Part shown: positions 1-8,745 of the stretch, in pieces
How the letters are laid out: each line of letters begins with the position of its first letter
Position numbering within the stretch: position 1 is the first letter of the stretch
DNA from: Halobacterium hubeiense
Lineage (GTDB): Archaea; Halobacteriota; Halobacteria; Halobacteriales; Halobacteriaceae
NCBI RefSeq assembly: GCF_001488575.1
Contig: NZ_LN831302.1
Location: 1,984,001 to 2,048,000 of the forward strand
Direction of reading: 5' to 3'
DNA length: 64,000 nt
Notes under the pieces: generated by a model
Told to the model about the DNA's origin: nothing
The model's input: the letters and a program-made list of their open reading frames with translations, nothing else
Database searches by the model: none
Made by a program: the position numbers and the translations under genes

Positions 1-382
1 CGGGTTCGACGCCGAGCACGCGGTAGTCCTCGCGGCGCGGCCCGCTGGCGGCGACGCCGCCGGCGGTCTGTCGGTCTCGGCTGGTGCGTCCCGCACGCCC
101 GCGGTTCCGCTCGCGGCTCCGCCCGCTCGCCCGCCCCCGCCGCTGGCGGGACTGCCGGCGCTGTTCGCGCTCGTACTGCTCGCGGGAGACGCGGCGCTTG
201 CGGTACGCCAGCTCGGCGAGCCGGCCCGACGCGTGCAGGTAGAAGACGGCGCCGGCGAGCCCGAACGGCACCGCGACGCCGAGCGCGACCGGACTGTAGA
301 CGACGCCCAGCACGCCGAACACGACGCCGAGGACGCCGAACGTGCCCGCCATCCCCCAGACGATGCTCGCGTCGGTCCTCAC
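1..382 (-). CDS. J-domain membrane protein (C-terminus outside window)
   Basis: This frame stays open off the left edge, so only the first ~127 residues are visible. A GTG at 382 gives a short head, then two hydrophobic segments (about residues 10-45), then a long Arg/Ser/Gly-rich basic linker. It ends in DYRVLGVEP, which matches the start of a J domain (DnaJ family). The DnaJ-type part would face the cytoplasm and stimulate an Hsp70. The HPD motif lies outside the window, so chaperone activity cannot be confirmed. A start at the later in-frame ATG at 352 is possible. It is transcribed divergently from the zinc-finger gene at 459. Confidence 0.6.
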   Translation of the reverse strand, partial: MRTDASIVWGMAGTFGVLGVVFGVLGVVYSPVALGVAVPFGLAGAVFYLHASGRLAELAYRKRRVSREQYEREQRRQSRQRRGRASGRSRERNRGRAGRTSRDRQTAGGVAASGPRREDYRVLGVEP

Positions 383-458
383 GGTCTACGCGGGAGTTCG
401 TCGCGCGAACGTAAATCCTTGGCTCACACTCTTGGGGGTCGGCGCCGAACGTGGAGAC

Positions 459-620
459 ATGAGCGTCACCGGCCTCTGCCAGCGCTGCGAGAGCGAAGCG
501 AAGTTCAGTTGCGACCGCTGTGGCGCACTCGTCTGTCAGGCCCACTACGACCCCGCGACGGGCTACTGCACGGAGTGCGCCGCCGAAGTCCGGGGCGGTT
601 CCGGGCCGGGGCCGCGCTGA
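459..620 (+). CDS. Small zinc-finger protein, 53 aa
   Basis: A 53-residue protein with paired CxxC motifs (CQRC, CDRC), then C-x3-H and a last CTEC, a spacing able to hold two zinc ions in a treble-clef or B-box-like fold. The ATG at 459 was chosen because the zinc-binding core starts right after it; an upstream in-frame ATG at 342 would add a residue stretch antisense to the neighbouring gene. It ends 1 nt before the pyrF stop, so the two genes converge. Such small zinc proteins are abundant in haloarchaea and usually have no known partner. Confidence 0.7.
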   Translation: MSVTGLCQRCESEAKFSCDRCGALVCQAHYDPATGYCTECAAEVRGGSGPGPR

Positions 621-621
621 C

Positions 622-1425
622 CTACCGGTGTTCGTTGAGGCGGTTCTTCAGCCGTCGCGCCGCCTCGCCCGCGGCGCGCGCCCACTCCGGGGAGTCCTCG
701 CCCGCGAAGATGATGCCCCGCGTGGAGTTCACGAGCCCGACGCCCTCGTCGTTGAGGCCGTACTGGACGGCGGCTTCGGCGTCGCCGCCCTGCGCGCCCA
801 CGCCCGGCACGAGGAACGGGAGTTCGGGCACGCGGTCGCGGAGCTCCTCCAGCTCTTCGGGCGCGGTCGCGCCGACGACGAGCCCGATGTTGCCGTACTC
901 GTCGTTCCAGCCGGCGGCGCGCTCGGCGACGTGCTCGTAGAGCCGGCGGTCGTACGCCGCCAGTTCGAGGTGCTGGAAGTCCATCCCGCCGGGGTTCGAC
1001 GTCCGGCAGAGCACGAACACGCCCGCCTCCTCCTGGGAGAGGAACGGCTGGAGGGCGTCCTCGCCGAGATAGGGGTTGACCGTGATGGCGTCGGCGTACT
1101 CCAGCACGTCGGCGTACTGGCGGGCCGTGTTCCCGATGTCCGCGCGCTTGGCGTCCAGCAGGACGGGGACGTCCTTCCCGTGGGCGTACGCCACCGTCTC
1201 GCGGAGCGCGCGCCAGCCCTCGGCGTCCTCGTAGAACGCCGCGTTTGGCTTGAAGACGGCGGCGTGCTCGTGGGTGGCGTCGATGACGCGGCGGTTGAAC
1301 GCCCACCGCGGCAGGTCGTGGTCTCGTACCTCCTCGGGGAGCCGGTCGAGGTCCGGGTCGAGGCCGACGCTGACGACGGTGTCGGCGTCCTCGATGCGCG
1401 CCGCGAGGTCGTCGAAGAAGCTCAT
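622..1425 (-). CDS. pyrF: Orotidine 5'-phosphate decarboxylase
   Basis: 267 aa. It catalyses OMP to UMP, the last step of de novo pyrimidine synthesis, in the cytoplasm. The catalytic motif LLDAKRADIGNTA carries the Lys/Asp charge network (D-x-K-x-x-D). N-terminal VSVGLDPDLDRLP and the C-terminal phosphate-binding GLVNSTRGI are typical of the longer (type 2) PyrF of haloarchaea and actinobacteria. The ATG at 1425 replaces a longer frame whose first six codons have no homologous look. It is followed on the same strand only by the window-edge genes; no other pyr gene is adjacent. Confidence 0.93.
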   Translation of the reverse strand: MSFFDDLAARIEDADTVVSVGLDPDLDRLPEEVRDHDLPRWAFNRRVIDATHEHAAVFKPNAAFYEDAEGWRALRETVAYAHGKDVPVLLDAKRADIGNTARQYADVLEYADAITVNPYLGEDALQPFLSQEEAGVFVLCRTSNPGGMDFQHLELAAYDRRLYEHVAERAAGWNDEYGNIGLVVGATAPEELEELRDRVPELPFLVPGVGAQGGDAEAAVQYGLNDEGVGLVNSTRGIIFAGEDSPEWARAAGEAARRLKNRLNEHR

Positions 1426-1477
1426 ACCTCCGCGTCCCGGCAAACGGAGAAAAGCGATTCGCTTCCGGCGCGAGCGC

Positions 1478-1816
1478 TCAGACGGCGCCCATGTCGAACA
1501 GGCGGGCGGCGTGGTCCCGTTTCGCGAGCAGGACTTCCTCCAGCGACGGCGGGTTCTCGACGTCGACGTCCGCGAGGACGTCCTCGGGGACGGCGAGCGT
1601 GCGCTCGGGCACGTCGTCCTCGCCGTGGACCGAGAGGTGCGCGGGGCCGACTTTCATCACGAGCGGGAGGTCCGTTCGCGAGATGCCCTCGTCGTCGGCG
1701 TAGAGCTGCTCGTTGACCCGTTCGTGGTGACGGCTGTTGATGGCGGCGCGGTCGCCGCGCGTCGGTTCGACGTACAACCGTCCGAGGTAGTAGCCGCTGG
1801 AGAACGCCTCGAACAT
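1478..1816 (-). CDS. Conserved haloarchaeal protein, DUF5802-like
   Basis: 112 aa from the ATG at 1816. The N-terminus (MFEAFSSGYYLGRLYVEP) and the SVHGEDDVP segment are strongly reminiscent of the haloarchaea-restricted DUF5802 family. No catalytic motif, signal peptide or membrane segment is visible. The frame continues upstream to 1885, but that part crosses a likely AT-richer promoter region (1840-1875), so the internal ATG is preferred. It lies 53 bp upstream of pyrF on the same strand and could be cotranscribed with it. Function unknown. Confidence 0.75.
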   Translation of the reverse strand: MFEAFSSGYYLGRLYVEPTRGDRAAINSRHHERVNEQLYADDEGISRTDLPLVMKVGPAHLSVHGEDDVPERTLAVPEDVLADVDVENPPSLEEVLLAKRDHAARLFDMGAV

Positions 1817-1926
1817 GTGTGCCAACGTTTGCCACGGGAACACATAAGCGCTCCGGCGAACCTCTAAGTCGTCGCGCAATTCCACCGAGAGCAGACACCC
1901 TTATCCGGGCTCGCCGCTAACTCAGG

Positions 1927-2583
1927 GTGAAGATGGACTCGGGGGCCCTGCTCGACATACTCGGCAACGAGAACCGGCGACGCATCCTCCGACTGCTCGC
2001 GCGAAAGCCTTGTTACGTCACGGAAATCTCGGAGTACCTCGGGGTCAGCCCGAAGGCGGTCATCGACCACCTCCGCCGGCTGGAGGACGCCGGCCTCGTG
2101 GAGTCGGAGGTCGACGACCAGCGCCGCAAGTACTTCCACATCGCCGAGAACCTCCGGCTGGAGGTGCGGCTGTCGCCGTTCGACTTCGGCGCGAAGTCCG
2201 CGTATCCCGCGAGCGCGGACCTCGACCTGACGCGGTGCCAGCACGTCTCCATCCGCATCCGGCAGGACCGCAACGAGGACGTCGCGGACCTCGCGGGGAA
2301 GCTCCAGGAGCTGAAGGACCTCGAACGCGAGCTGTCGCTGGCCCAGCGCTGGGTGCAGGGCCGGCTCGCGGACGTCCAAGACCAGCTCGGGGAGGCGGTC
2401 GGCGACGGCAACGAGCGCCTCTACGCGGACGTGCTCGCGGCGCTGGCGTCCGGCGAGTGCTCCGCGAGCGCGGTGGCCGCGACGCTGGACGCGCCCGAGC
2501 CGCTCGTGGAGGGCGTCCTCGAAACCCTCCGCGAGCAGGACGTCGTCGAGCGCGCGGACGGCGAGTGGCACATCGCCGAGTAG
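1927..2583 (+). CDS. ArsR-type winged-helix transcriptional regulator
   Basis: 218 aa, start GTG at 1927 (ATG at 1933 is an alternative). The N-terminal ~80 residues form a winged helix: LGNENRRRILRLLARKPCYVTEISEYLG with recognition helix SPKAVIDHLRRLE and the wing DDQRRKYFHI. The middle (about residues 125-150) is a coiled coil rich in Leu and Glu, probably for dimerisation. The C-terminus (150-218) looks like a second small helical domain. No metal-binding cysteine set is seen apart from one Cys after RKP. It lies 47 bp upstream of gatD on the same strand and is possibly cotranscribed or regulatory; the ligand is unknown. Confidence 0.8.
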   Translation: MKMDSGALLDILGNENRRRILRLLARKPCYVTEISEYLGVSPKAVIDHLRRLEDAGLVESEVDDQRRKYFHIAENLRLEVRLSPFDFGAKSAYPASADLDLTRCQHVSIRIRQDRNEDVADLAGKLQELKDLERELSLAQRWVQGRLADVQDQLGEAVGDGNERLYADVLAALASGECSASAVAATLDAPEPLVEGVLETLREQDVVERADGEWHIAE

Positions 2584-2598
2584 CGCGCGAGTAGCAAC

Positions 2599-2606
2599 CT
2601 TTTCGT
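2599..2606 (+). promoter_or_regulatory. TATA box of gatD
   Basis: The T-rich block accttttc sits about 28 bases before the gatD ATG (2631), the spacing expected for a leaderless or nearly leaderless haloarchaeal transcript. Confidence 0.4.
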
Positions 2607-2630
2607 CGGCGCGCCCGGAATCCTCTCGAC

Positions 2631-3902
2631 ATGAACACTGGGGACCGCGTGCGCGTCCAGCGCGACGACACGACCCACGAGGGCGTGCTGTTGCCGTCGG
2701 CCGAACCCGACCACCTCGTCGTGAAACTCGACTCCGGCTACAACGTCGGCGTCGAGCGCGACGCGGCCGACGTCGAAGTGCTGGAGCGAGACGTCTACGA
2801 CGTCGAGAGCGACGCCGAGGAGGGCGCCGCCTCCGAGGTCGAGTTCGACGACGACCTGCCCACGATTGCGCTCATCTCCACTGGCGGGACTATCGCCTCC
2901 ACCGTGGACTACCGGACGGGCGCCGTCACCGCGCAGTTCGACGCCGAGGACGTGCTGCGGGCGGTGCCCGATTTGGCGGGCCGCGCGAACTACCGCGGGC
3001 GCGTCGTCGCGAACATCCTCTCGGAGAACATGGAGCCGCCAATCTGGCAGGAGCTCGCGGCGGCCGTCCGCGAGGAAATCGAGAACGGCGCGGACGGCGT
3101 GGTCGTGATGCACGGCACGGACACGATGCAGTACTCCGCGAGCGCGCTCTCGTTCATCCTCGACACGCCCGTCCCGGTCGTCTTCACGGGCAGCCAGCGC
3201 TCCGCGGACCGCCCCTCCTCGGACAACGTGATGAACGCCGTCTGCTCGGTGGAGGCCGCGAAGGCCGACGCCGCCGAGGTGATGGTCTGCATGCACGCCT
3301 CCGAGAGCGACGACAAGTGTGCGCTCCACCGCGGCACGCGCGTCCGCAAGAACCACACGAGCCGCCGCGACGCCTTCGAGACCGTCGGCGCGGAGCCGCT
3401 GGGCTACGTCGACTACGACGCGGCCAGCGAGGAGGCCGACGCGGAATCCCGCGGCGTCGAGTTCACGAAGGAGTACGCCGAGCGCGGCGCGACCGACCTC
3501 GACAGCAGCCCGGACCTCGACTCGGACGTGGAACTCGTGAAGTTCACGCCCGGGATGGACGACGCATTCTTCGACCTCTGCGAGGGCAAGTCCGGCGTGA
3601 TTATCGAGGGGACGGGACTCGGCCACGTCCACACGGACTTCATCGACCGCATCGAAGAGCTCGTAGAGGACGGCACGACGGTCGTGATGACCAGCCAGTG
3701 TCTGGACGGCCGGGTCTGCGACCGCGTCTACGACACGGGCCGGGACCTCCTCGACGCCGGCGTCGTCGAGGGCGAGGACATGCTCCCCGGCACCGCGAAG
3801 GTGAAGCTGATGTGGGCGCTGGCGAACACCGAGAGCGTCGCGGAGACGATGCGGACGCCGCTCGCGGGCGAAATCACCGAGCGCTCCGTCCCGTGGGAAT
3901 GA
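2631..3902 (+). CDS. gatD: Glu-tRNA(Gln) amidotransferase subunit D
   Basis: 423 aa. GatD is the glutaminase/asparaginase-like subunit of the archaeal GatDE complex. It releases ammonia that GatE uses to convert Glu-tRNA(Gln) to Gln-tRNA(Gln). The N-terminal ~80 residues are the small beta-barrel domain of GatD (MNTGDRVRVQRDD...). The L-asparaginase domain follows with the nucleophile Thr motif STGGTIAS, the second Thr-Asp pair HGTDTMQYSASAL and the FTGSQR motif. GatE is not in this window, so the two subunits are encoded apart. The stop overlaps the next ATG (ATGA at 3899-3902), implying translational coupling to the GNAT gene. Confidence 0.95.
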   Translation: MNTGDRVRVQRDDTTHEGVLLPSAEPDHLVVKLDSGYNVGVERDAADVEVLERDVYDVESDAEEGAASEVEFDDDLPTIALISTGGTIASTVDYRTGAVTAQFDAEDVLRAVPDLAGRANYRGRVVANILSENMEPPIWQELAAAVREEIENGADGVVVMHGTDTMQYSASALSFILDTPVPVVFTGSQRSADRPSSDNVMNAVCSVEAAKADAAEVMVCMHASESDDKCALHRGTRVRKNHTSRRDAFETVGAEPLGYVDYDAASEEADAESRGVEFTKEYAERGATDLDSSPDLDSDVELVKFTPGMDDAFFDLCEGKSGVIIEGTGLGHVHTDFIDRIEELVEDGTTVVMTSQCLDGRVCDRVYDTGRDLLDAGVVEGEDMLPGTAKVKLMWALANTESVAETMRTPLAGEITERSVPWE

Positions 3903-4819
3903 CGAGCGTCGAGATTCGGCCCGCGGAGCTGGCCGACTACGACGACGTGGTGGCGTTCGCCAGCGACACGTGGGCCGACCGCCGCGAGGACGGCGACTAC
4001 ATCCCCCGAATCTTCGAGGACTGGGTCGAGAGCGACGGCCCCCGCCAGCGCACGCTCGTCGCCGACACCGGCGACGACATCGCGGCGCTCGCGCAGGTCG
4101 TCCTGCTGTCCGAGCACGAGGCGTGGGCGCAGGGGATGCGCACCAACCCCGACTACCGCGGGCAGGGCGTCGGCTCGGAACTCGTCTACGCGGGCTTCGA
4201 CTGGGCGCGCGAGCGGGGCGCGACCGTCGCGCGCAACATGGTGTTCTCGTGGAACGTGATGGGGCTGGGCCACTCCCGCGCGACCGGCTTCGAGCCCGCG
4301 ACGGAGTTCCGCTGGGTCCACCCCGAACCCGAGGCCGACGCCGGCCCCGACCACGAGGTGACGGCCGACCCACACGCGGCGTGGCAGTTCTGGCAGGACA
4401 GCGCCGCCCGCGACCACCTCCGCGGGCTGGCGCTAGACACCGAGGAGTCGTGGGCGCTCTCGGAGCTCACCCGGGAGCGCCTCGCGGCGGCCGCCGACCG
4501 CGACGGCCTCCAGGTCGTGCGGGACGACGCGGGCACGCAGGGGTTCGCGTTCCGCTCGCGCACGTACGAACGCGAGGAAGACGGAGAAGACCAGACGTGG
4601 GCGGAGTACGGCGTCGGCGCGTGGGCCGACCAGTCGGCGTGCGCGTCGCTGCTGGACGCGATTGCCGCGGACGCCGCGATCGTCGGCGCGGACCGCACGC
4701 GCGTGCTGATTCCCGAGACCGCGGCGGCGGTCAGCGACGTCGCGGTCACGCGCACGGAAATCGGCGAGGAGCCGGACTTCGTGATGGCCGCCGACCTCAC
4801 CGCCGACTACCGGGCGTAG
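3899..4819 (+). CDS. GNAT-family N-acetyltransferase
   Basis: 306 aa. The N-terminal half has the acetyl-CoA-binding motif A of GNAT enzymes: MRTNPDYRGQGVGSELV, i.e. the R/Q-x-x-G-x-G/A loop. The C-terminal half (about 170-306) shows no clear acetyl-CoA loop and may be a degenerate second GNAT domain. The substrate is unknown. The ATG overlaps the gatD stop by four bases, so it should be made with GatD; conservation of that pairing would suggest a link to translation or protein modification, but this is inference. Confidence 0.82.
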   Translation: MTSVEIRPAELADYDDVVAFASDTWADRREDGDYIPRIFEDWVESDGPRQRTLVADTGDDIAALAQVVLLSEHEAWAQGMRTNPDYRGQGVGSELVYAGFDWARERGATVARNMVFSWNVMGLGHSRATGFEPATEFRWVHPEPEADAGPDHEVTADPHAAWQFWQDSAARDHLRGLALDTEESWALSELTRERLAAAADRDGLQVVRDDAGTQGFAFRSRTYEREEDGEDQTWAEYGVGAWADQSACASLLDAIAADAAIVGADRTRVLIPETAAAVSDVAVTRTEIGEEPDFVMAADLTADYRA

Positions 4820-4865
4820 GCGGCGAAACGTTTTGTCGCCGGGGGCGGTAGCCCCGGGCACTCGA

Positions 4866-6509
4866 ATGCGCGAACTCCGCGGCATCTCGCTGGACCCGGC
4901 GGACTTGACGTACCGCCAGCGGCTGATTCTCGCGTACGCCGGCGGCCTCGTCTCGGTCGTGCTCGTGTTCACGGGCCTCTACTACTGGGGGATGGCCGCG
5001 CTGGAGGCGCGCCCGCGGTCGCCGTACCAGGCGTTCAACACGGTCATCGAGGTGATGACGACGACCGGGTTCGGCGCGGACTCGCCGTGGGAGACGCCGT
5101 GGATGAACCTCTTCGTGGCGGGGATGCAGGTCTCGGGCGTCGCCGTCGGGTTCGTGACGCTGCGCGTGCTCGTCATCCCGCTGTTCGAGCGCACGCCCGT
5201 CAACCTCGACGACCAGCTCACGGTCAAGGACGGCCACGTCGTCGTCGCGGAGTACCGCCGCGACAGCGAGGTGCTGCTGGACGAGCTGGAGGCGCTGGAC
5301 GTCGACTACGTGCTCGTGGAGTCCGACCGCGAGGAGGCCGTGCGGCTCTCCGACGACGGCTACCAGGCTATCGACGGCGACCCGGAGGACAGCGAGGACC
5401 TGCAGCGCGCGAGCATCGGGAAGGCGGACGTGCTCATCACGGACACCGACGACCGGACGGCCAGCGTCGTGTTGACCGCGCTGGAGCACAACGAGAGCCT
5501 CCGGGTCGTGAGCTTCACGGCCTCGACCCGGCGGAAGGCGGCGCTCGCGGAGGTCGGCGTCGACCGCAGCGTCGCGCCGCACGCGCTCATCGGCCAGCGC
5601 CTCGCGGAGAAGGCGACGACGCCGGTCGCGGTCGGCGAGGGCGCGTCCGAGGAAGTCGCCGTCCGGGAGATTCTGGTGCGCCGGGACAGCCCGCTGCACG
5701 GCGTCCGCGTCCGCGAGTCGCCGCTCGCCAGCCACCCCGAGCTGACGCTGGTCGCGGGCTGGTTCGACGGCGAACTCCGGATGCCGCCGTCGCCCGACGA
5801 ACGCCTCACGCCGAACACCGTACTCGTCGTCGCGGGGCCGGCCGCCGTCATCGACGAGGTCGCGGGCGAAATCGCGGGCGTCCAGCGCTCTCGCGTGCGC
5901 GAGCACTCCCGGGTCGTCGTCGCCGGACTCGGCGAGGGCGGCGCGGCGGCCGTCGAGGCGCTGCCCGACGACGTGTCGGTGACGACTGTCGACGAGTCCC
6001 CGGAGGCGAACCCGGACGTCGTCGGGGACGCGACCGAGCCGGAGACGCTGGAGGCCGCGAACGTCGCGGACGCGACCGCGCTGGTCGTCACGGTGAACGA
6101 CGACGCGACCGCGCTGTTGACCGTCGCGATGGCGCGCTCGCTGTCCGACGACGTGGAGATTCTGGTCCGCGTGACGGACACAGAGAAGGCGACGGCGGCG
6201 TTCCGCGCGGGCGCAGACTACGTGCTCTCCGTCCAGCGCGTGAGCGCGCGCCTCGTCGCCGCGGAAGTCCACGGGGAGCGCGTGATGGACCCGGTGAGCC
6301 AAATTCGGCTGGTGCGCGCGGACGCGTCGCCGTTCGCCGGGCAGACGGTCGCGACGGCCAGCGACCCACAGAAGGGCTGGACGGTCGTCGGCGTCGTCCA
6401 CGACGGCGCGGTGAGCACGAATCAGGCCGCCGCAATCGAGGCCGGCGACGAGGTGTTCGTCGCGGGCAGCGACAGCGCCATCCGCGGATTCGAGCAGTCC
6501 GTGGACTGA
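4866..6509 (+). CDS. K+ channel-like protein with two TrkA/RCK domains
   Basis: 547 aa from the ATG at 4866. It has two membrane helices (about 18-42 and 78-102) flanking a pore loop whose filter reads TTTGFGADSP rather than the usual TVGYGD. Two tandem RCK units follow (about 112-340 and 350-547), each TrkA-N plus TrkA-C. The second has a good Rossmann loop (VVVAGLGEGG); in the first it has decayed (VVVAEYRRDSE), so only one nucleotide site may work. It probably conducts K+ under nucleotide control at the cell membrane. Together with the TrkA-C proteins at 7591-9962 and the channel at 10045 it forms an ion-transport neighbourhood. Confidence 0.82.
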   Translation: MRELRGISLDPADLTYRQRLILAYAGGLVSVVLVFTGLYYWGMAALEARPRSPYQAFNTVIEVMTTTGFGADSPWETPWMNLFVAGMQVSGVAVGFVTLRVLVIPLFERTPVNLDDQLTVKDGHVVVAEYRRDSEVLLDELEALDVDYVLVESDREEAVRLSDDGYQAIDGDPEDSEDLQRASIGKADVLITDTDDRTASVVLTALEHNESLRVVSFTASTRRKAALAEVGVDRSVAPHALIGQRLAEKATTPVAVGEGASEEVAVREILVRRDSPLHGVRVRESPLASHPELTLVAGWFDGELRMPPSPDERLTPNTVLVVAGPAAVIDEVAGEIAGVQRSRVREHSRVVVAGLGEGGAAAVEALPDDVSVTTVDESPEANPDVVGDATEPETLEAANVADATALVVTVNDDATALLTVAMARSLSDDVEILVRVTDTEKATAAFRAGADYVLSVQRVSARLVAAEVHGERVMDPVSQIRLVRADASPFAGQTVATASDPQKGWTVVGVVHDGAVSTNQAAAIEAGDEVFVAGSDSAIRGFEQSVD

Positions 6510-7265
6510 CTACGCGAGCCGCGCCGGGTCGCCCGCGTAGTCGGCGACGCCCGGGTAGTCGGCGATGACGCCGTCCACGCCGGCGTCGGCGCAGGCGACG
6601 GCGTCCTGCCAGTCCGTGACGGTCCACGCGTTGACAGTGCGGCCGTCGCGGTGCGCGTGGTCGACGACGGACTCGGTGAGGCCGTCGACGGGCGCGTGGA
6701 GCGCGCGGCAGTCGAACTCGCTGGCGCGCGTGAGCCCGCGGTCCGTGTCCAGACACAGCGCCGCGCGCGGGGTGTCCGGCAGGACTTCGGTGGCGGCTTC
6801 GAGCGCACCGTCGAAGAAGGAGGAGAGCACGACCGGCGCGTCGCAGTCCCCGAGCGCGTCCGCGACGGCCTCGACGAACGGCCGCCACGCCGCCGCGTCT
6901 GGTCCGGCGAGGCCGAGGCGGGCGTCCTCGTTGCCGGGGTTCTTCAGTTCGACGTGGAACTCCACGCCCGCCGGCACGAGGGCGACGACGTCGGCCAGCG
7001 TCGGCACGCCCTCGCCGCTCCCGAACACGTCCGCGGCCGCGAGCGTCTCGGGGTCGGCGTCCCAGACGAACCCCTCGGCGTCGGTGACGCCCCGGGAGTC
7101 CCCCTCGCCGTCGAGGCGCTGGTCGTGGAACACGACCGGCGTACCGTCGGCCGCGGGCTGGACGTCCACCTCGATGCCGTCGGCGTGCTCGCGGGCGACG
7201 CGGACCGCCGCCGCGGTGTTCTCGGGCGCGACGCCGGCGAACCCGCGGTGGGCGATGGTGAACAT
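6510..7265 (-). CDS. Glycerophosphoryl diester phosphodiesterase
   Basis: 251 aa. GDPD family TIM barrel that hydrolyses glycerophosphodiesters to sn-glycerol 3-phosphate (here probably from archaeal lipid head groups) and an alcohol. Motifs: IAHRGFAGVAPENTAAA (catalytic His-Arg and Glu-Asn), GIEVDVQ and VVFHDQRLD (metal ligands and general acid His), and FHVELKNP. No signal peptide, so it is cytoplasmic. The ATG overlaps the TGA of the SAMP gene upstream (TGATG at 7267-7263), so they are translationally coupled. Confidence 0.9.
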   Translation of the reverse strand: MFTIAHRGFAGVAPENTAAAVRVAREHADGIEVDVQPAADGTPVVFHDQRLDGEGDSRGVTDAEGFVWDADPETLAAADVFGSGEGVPTLADVVALVPAGVEFHVELKNPGNEDARLGLAGPDAAAWRPFVEAVADALGDCDAPVVLSSFFDGALEAATEVLPDTPRAALCLDTDRGLTRASEFDCRALHAPVDGLTESVVDHAHRDGRTVNAWTVTDWQDAVACADAGVDGVIADYPGVADYAGDPARLA

Positions 7266-7537
7266 CAGCCGCCGCTCACCGGCGGGAACAGCGCGAGCTC
7301 GTCGCCCGAGTCCAGTTCCGTGTCGAGGCCGTCGTCGTGGGCGACGTTCTCGCCGTTTCGCAGGACGTTGATGTGCTCGTGGACGTCGCCGTCGTCGGTC
7401 AGCACGCGGTCCCGGAGGGCGGGGCGGTCGGCGAGCAACGCGTCGAGGGCGTCGCCGACCGTCTGGGCCGACTCGTCGACGGTGATTCGGCGGTCGCCGC
7501 CGACCTCCGCGAGGTCCGCGAACAGCTTCCACTCCAT
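7265..7537 (-). CDS. samp1: Ubiquitin-like small archaeal modifier protein (SAMP1/MoaD type)
   Basis: 90 aa with a beta-grasp fold look (MEWKLFADLAEVGG at the start) ending in ...ALFPPVSGG. The terminal Gly-Gly is required for adenylation by a UbaA/E1-like enzyme and for isopeptide linkage to lysines (sampylation) or thiocarboxylate formation for molybdopterin synthesis. The size and the LRNGENVAHDDGLDTELDSGDE segment fit the SAMP1 group of haloarchaea. Which of modifier or MoaD role dominates cannot be told from sequence. Its stop overlaps the next ATG. Confidence 0.88.
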   Translation of the reverse strand: MEWKLFADLAEVGGDRRITVDESAQTVGDALDALLADRPALRDRVLTDDGDVHEHINVLRNGENVAHDDGLDTELDSGDELALFPPVSGG

Positions 7538-7590
7538 GCACGACAGTGGGCGGCGGCGACGCATAGGTGCTACGGGGTCGGCAGGGCGTG

Positions 7591-8745
7591 CTACTGGCTC
7601 GGCGACTCGTCGTCCGACTCCTCGGCGACGGCCGCGGCGGCGTCCACGCGACGCGCGACGTCCGGCCGCGCGACCACGTAGAGCGTGTCGCCGGCGGCCA
7701 GCACCCGGGACGCGCTCGGGATGGCGTCCACGCCCGCGTCGCCGCGGACCGCGACGACGGTGCCCTCGACGGTCTCGACGGCCGTGCCGTCGAGCGCGCT
7801 CCCCGCGGCGACCGTGACGACGACCATCGTCTCGTCGGCGGCCCGCAGCAGGGACGCGAACTGGCGGTCCGCGCCCGGCTCGTACGGCAGCGTGAGCAGC
7901 CGGTAGTCGCCGCCCGCGAGATTGCGAGCGTCGTACTCGTCCAGCGACAGCGTCACGGTGTCCTCGTGGGTCGCGCGAATCTCGGCGGTGGCGACGCGCT
8001 CGGCCGGCTGCTCGTCGGTGCGCGGCCGCCACACCTGCACGAGGTCGCCGGGACCGGCGGCGTTCGGCGGGTCCGCGCGCACCGCGACGGCCGCGGTTCC
8101 GGGCGGGAGCGTCGGCCCGATGCCGGCAGTGCGGCTGCCGAGCGCGAGGTAGGTCGCCGTGCCGTCGTCGGCGAGTTCGACGTCCACGTAGCCGACGTCG
8201 TAGTCGTCCTTGAGGCGGGTGACGACGCGCTCGCGGAGCTCCTCGACGGTGAGCCGGCGCGGGAAGATGAGTGTCTTCCCGGCCAGCTCCGCTTTGACGT
8301 CGTCGCCGACCGGGTCGTAGCCCTCGATGTCGGCGATGTCCTCGGGGAGTTCGACCGCGACCACGCGGCCGACGGCCTTGACGAGCCGGCCGACCTCGCC
8401 TTCGAGTTCGCGGACCCCGGTCGCGGCCAGAATCTGGACGCCGGCGCGGTCGCCGGCGCGGCGCGCGGCGGGCGCGACCAGCACCGCCGCGCCGAACACG
8501 GCGAGGTTGAACACGACCGCTTCCAGCGACAGCACGTCCATCTCGCCCGCGATGGCCTGCCCGAGCGCGACCCGTGTGTTGAGGTAGAACGCGACCACGG
8601 AGACGTCCACGAGCATCGCCACGCCGAACGGGAGCTCCTGCCGGAAGTACCACCGGAACGCCACCGCGAGGACGCCGACCGCCAGCCCCGCCGCGAGGAT
8701 GACGCCGCCGCCCTGCGCCAGTTCGGTCGGCGACACCGGCATCAC
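7591..8745 (-). CDS. Membrane protein with TrkA-C domains (partner of next gene)
   Basis: 384 aa, start GTG 8745 (ATG 8742 follows directly). About three hydrophobic helices occupy residues 10-100, then an alpha/beta region. Two TrkA-C-like units follow (about 205-290 and 300-375; GDLVQVWRP, GGDYRLLTLPYE, SRVLAAGDTLYVVA). No TrkA-N Rossmann loop and no pore filter are visible, so this is not a channel by itself. The gene upstream (8742-9962) has the same architecture and overlaps by four bases, so the two probably form one complex, perhaps a K+-transport regulator. Ligand unknown. Confidence 0.72.
   Translation of the reverse strand: MMPVSPTELAQGGGVILAAGLAVGVLAVAFRWYFRQELPFGVAMLVDVSVVAFYLNTRVALGQAIAGEMDVLSLEAVVFNLAVFGAAVLVAPAARRAGDRAGVQILAATGVRELEGEVGRLVKAVGRVVAVELPEDIADIEGYDPVGDDVKAELAGKTLIFPRRLTVEELRERVVTRLKDDYDVGYVDVELADDGTATYLALGSRTAGIGPTLPPGTAAVAVRADPPNAAGPGDLVQVWRPRTDEQPAERVATAEIRATHEDTVTLSLDEYDARNLAGGDYRLLTLPYEPGADRQFASLLRAADETMVVVTVAAGSALDGTAVETVEGTVVAVRGDAGVDAIPSASRVLAAGDTLYVVARPDVARRVDAAAAVAEESDDESPSQ

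Noticed and set aside
2421-4373. 650-codon minus-strand open frame
   Set aside because: Antisense to gatD and the GNAT gene, both of which have clear catalytic motifs.
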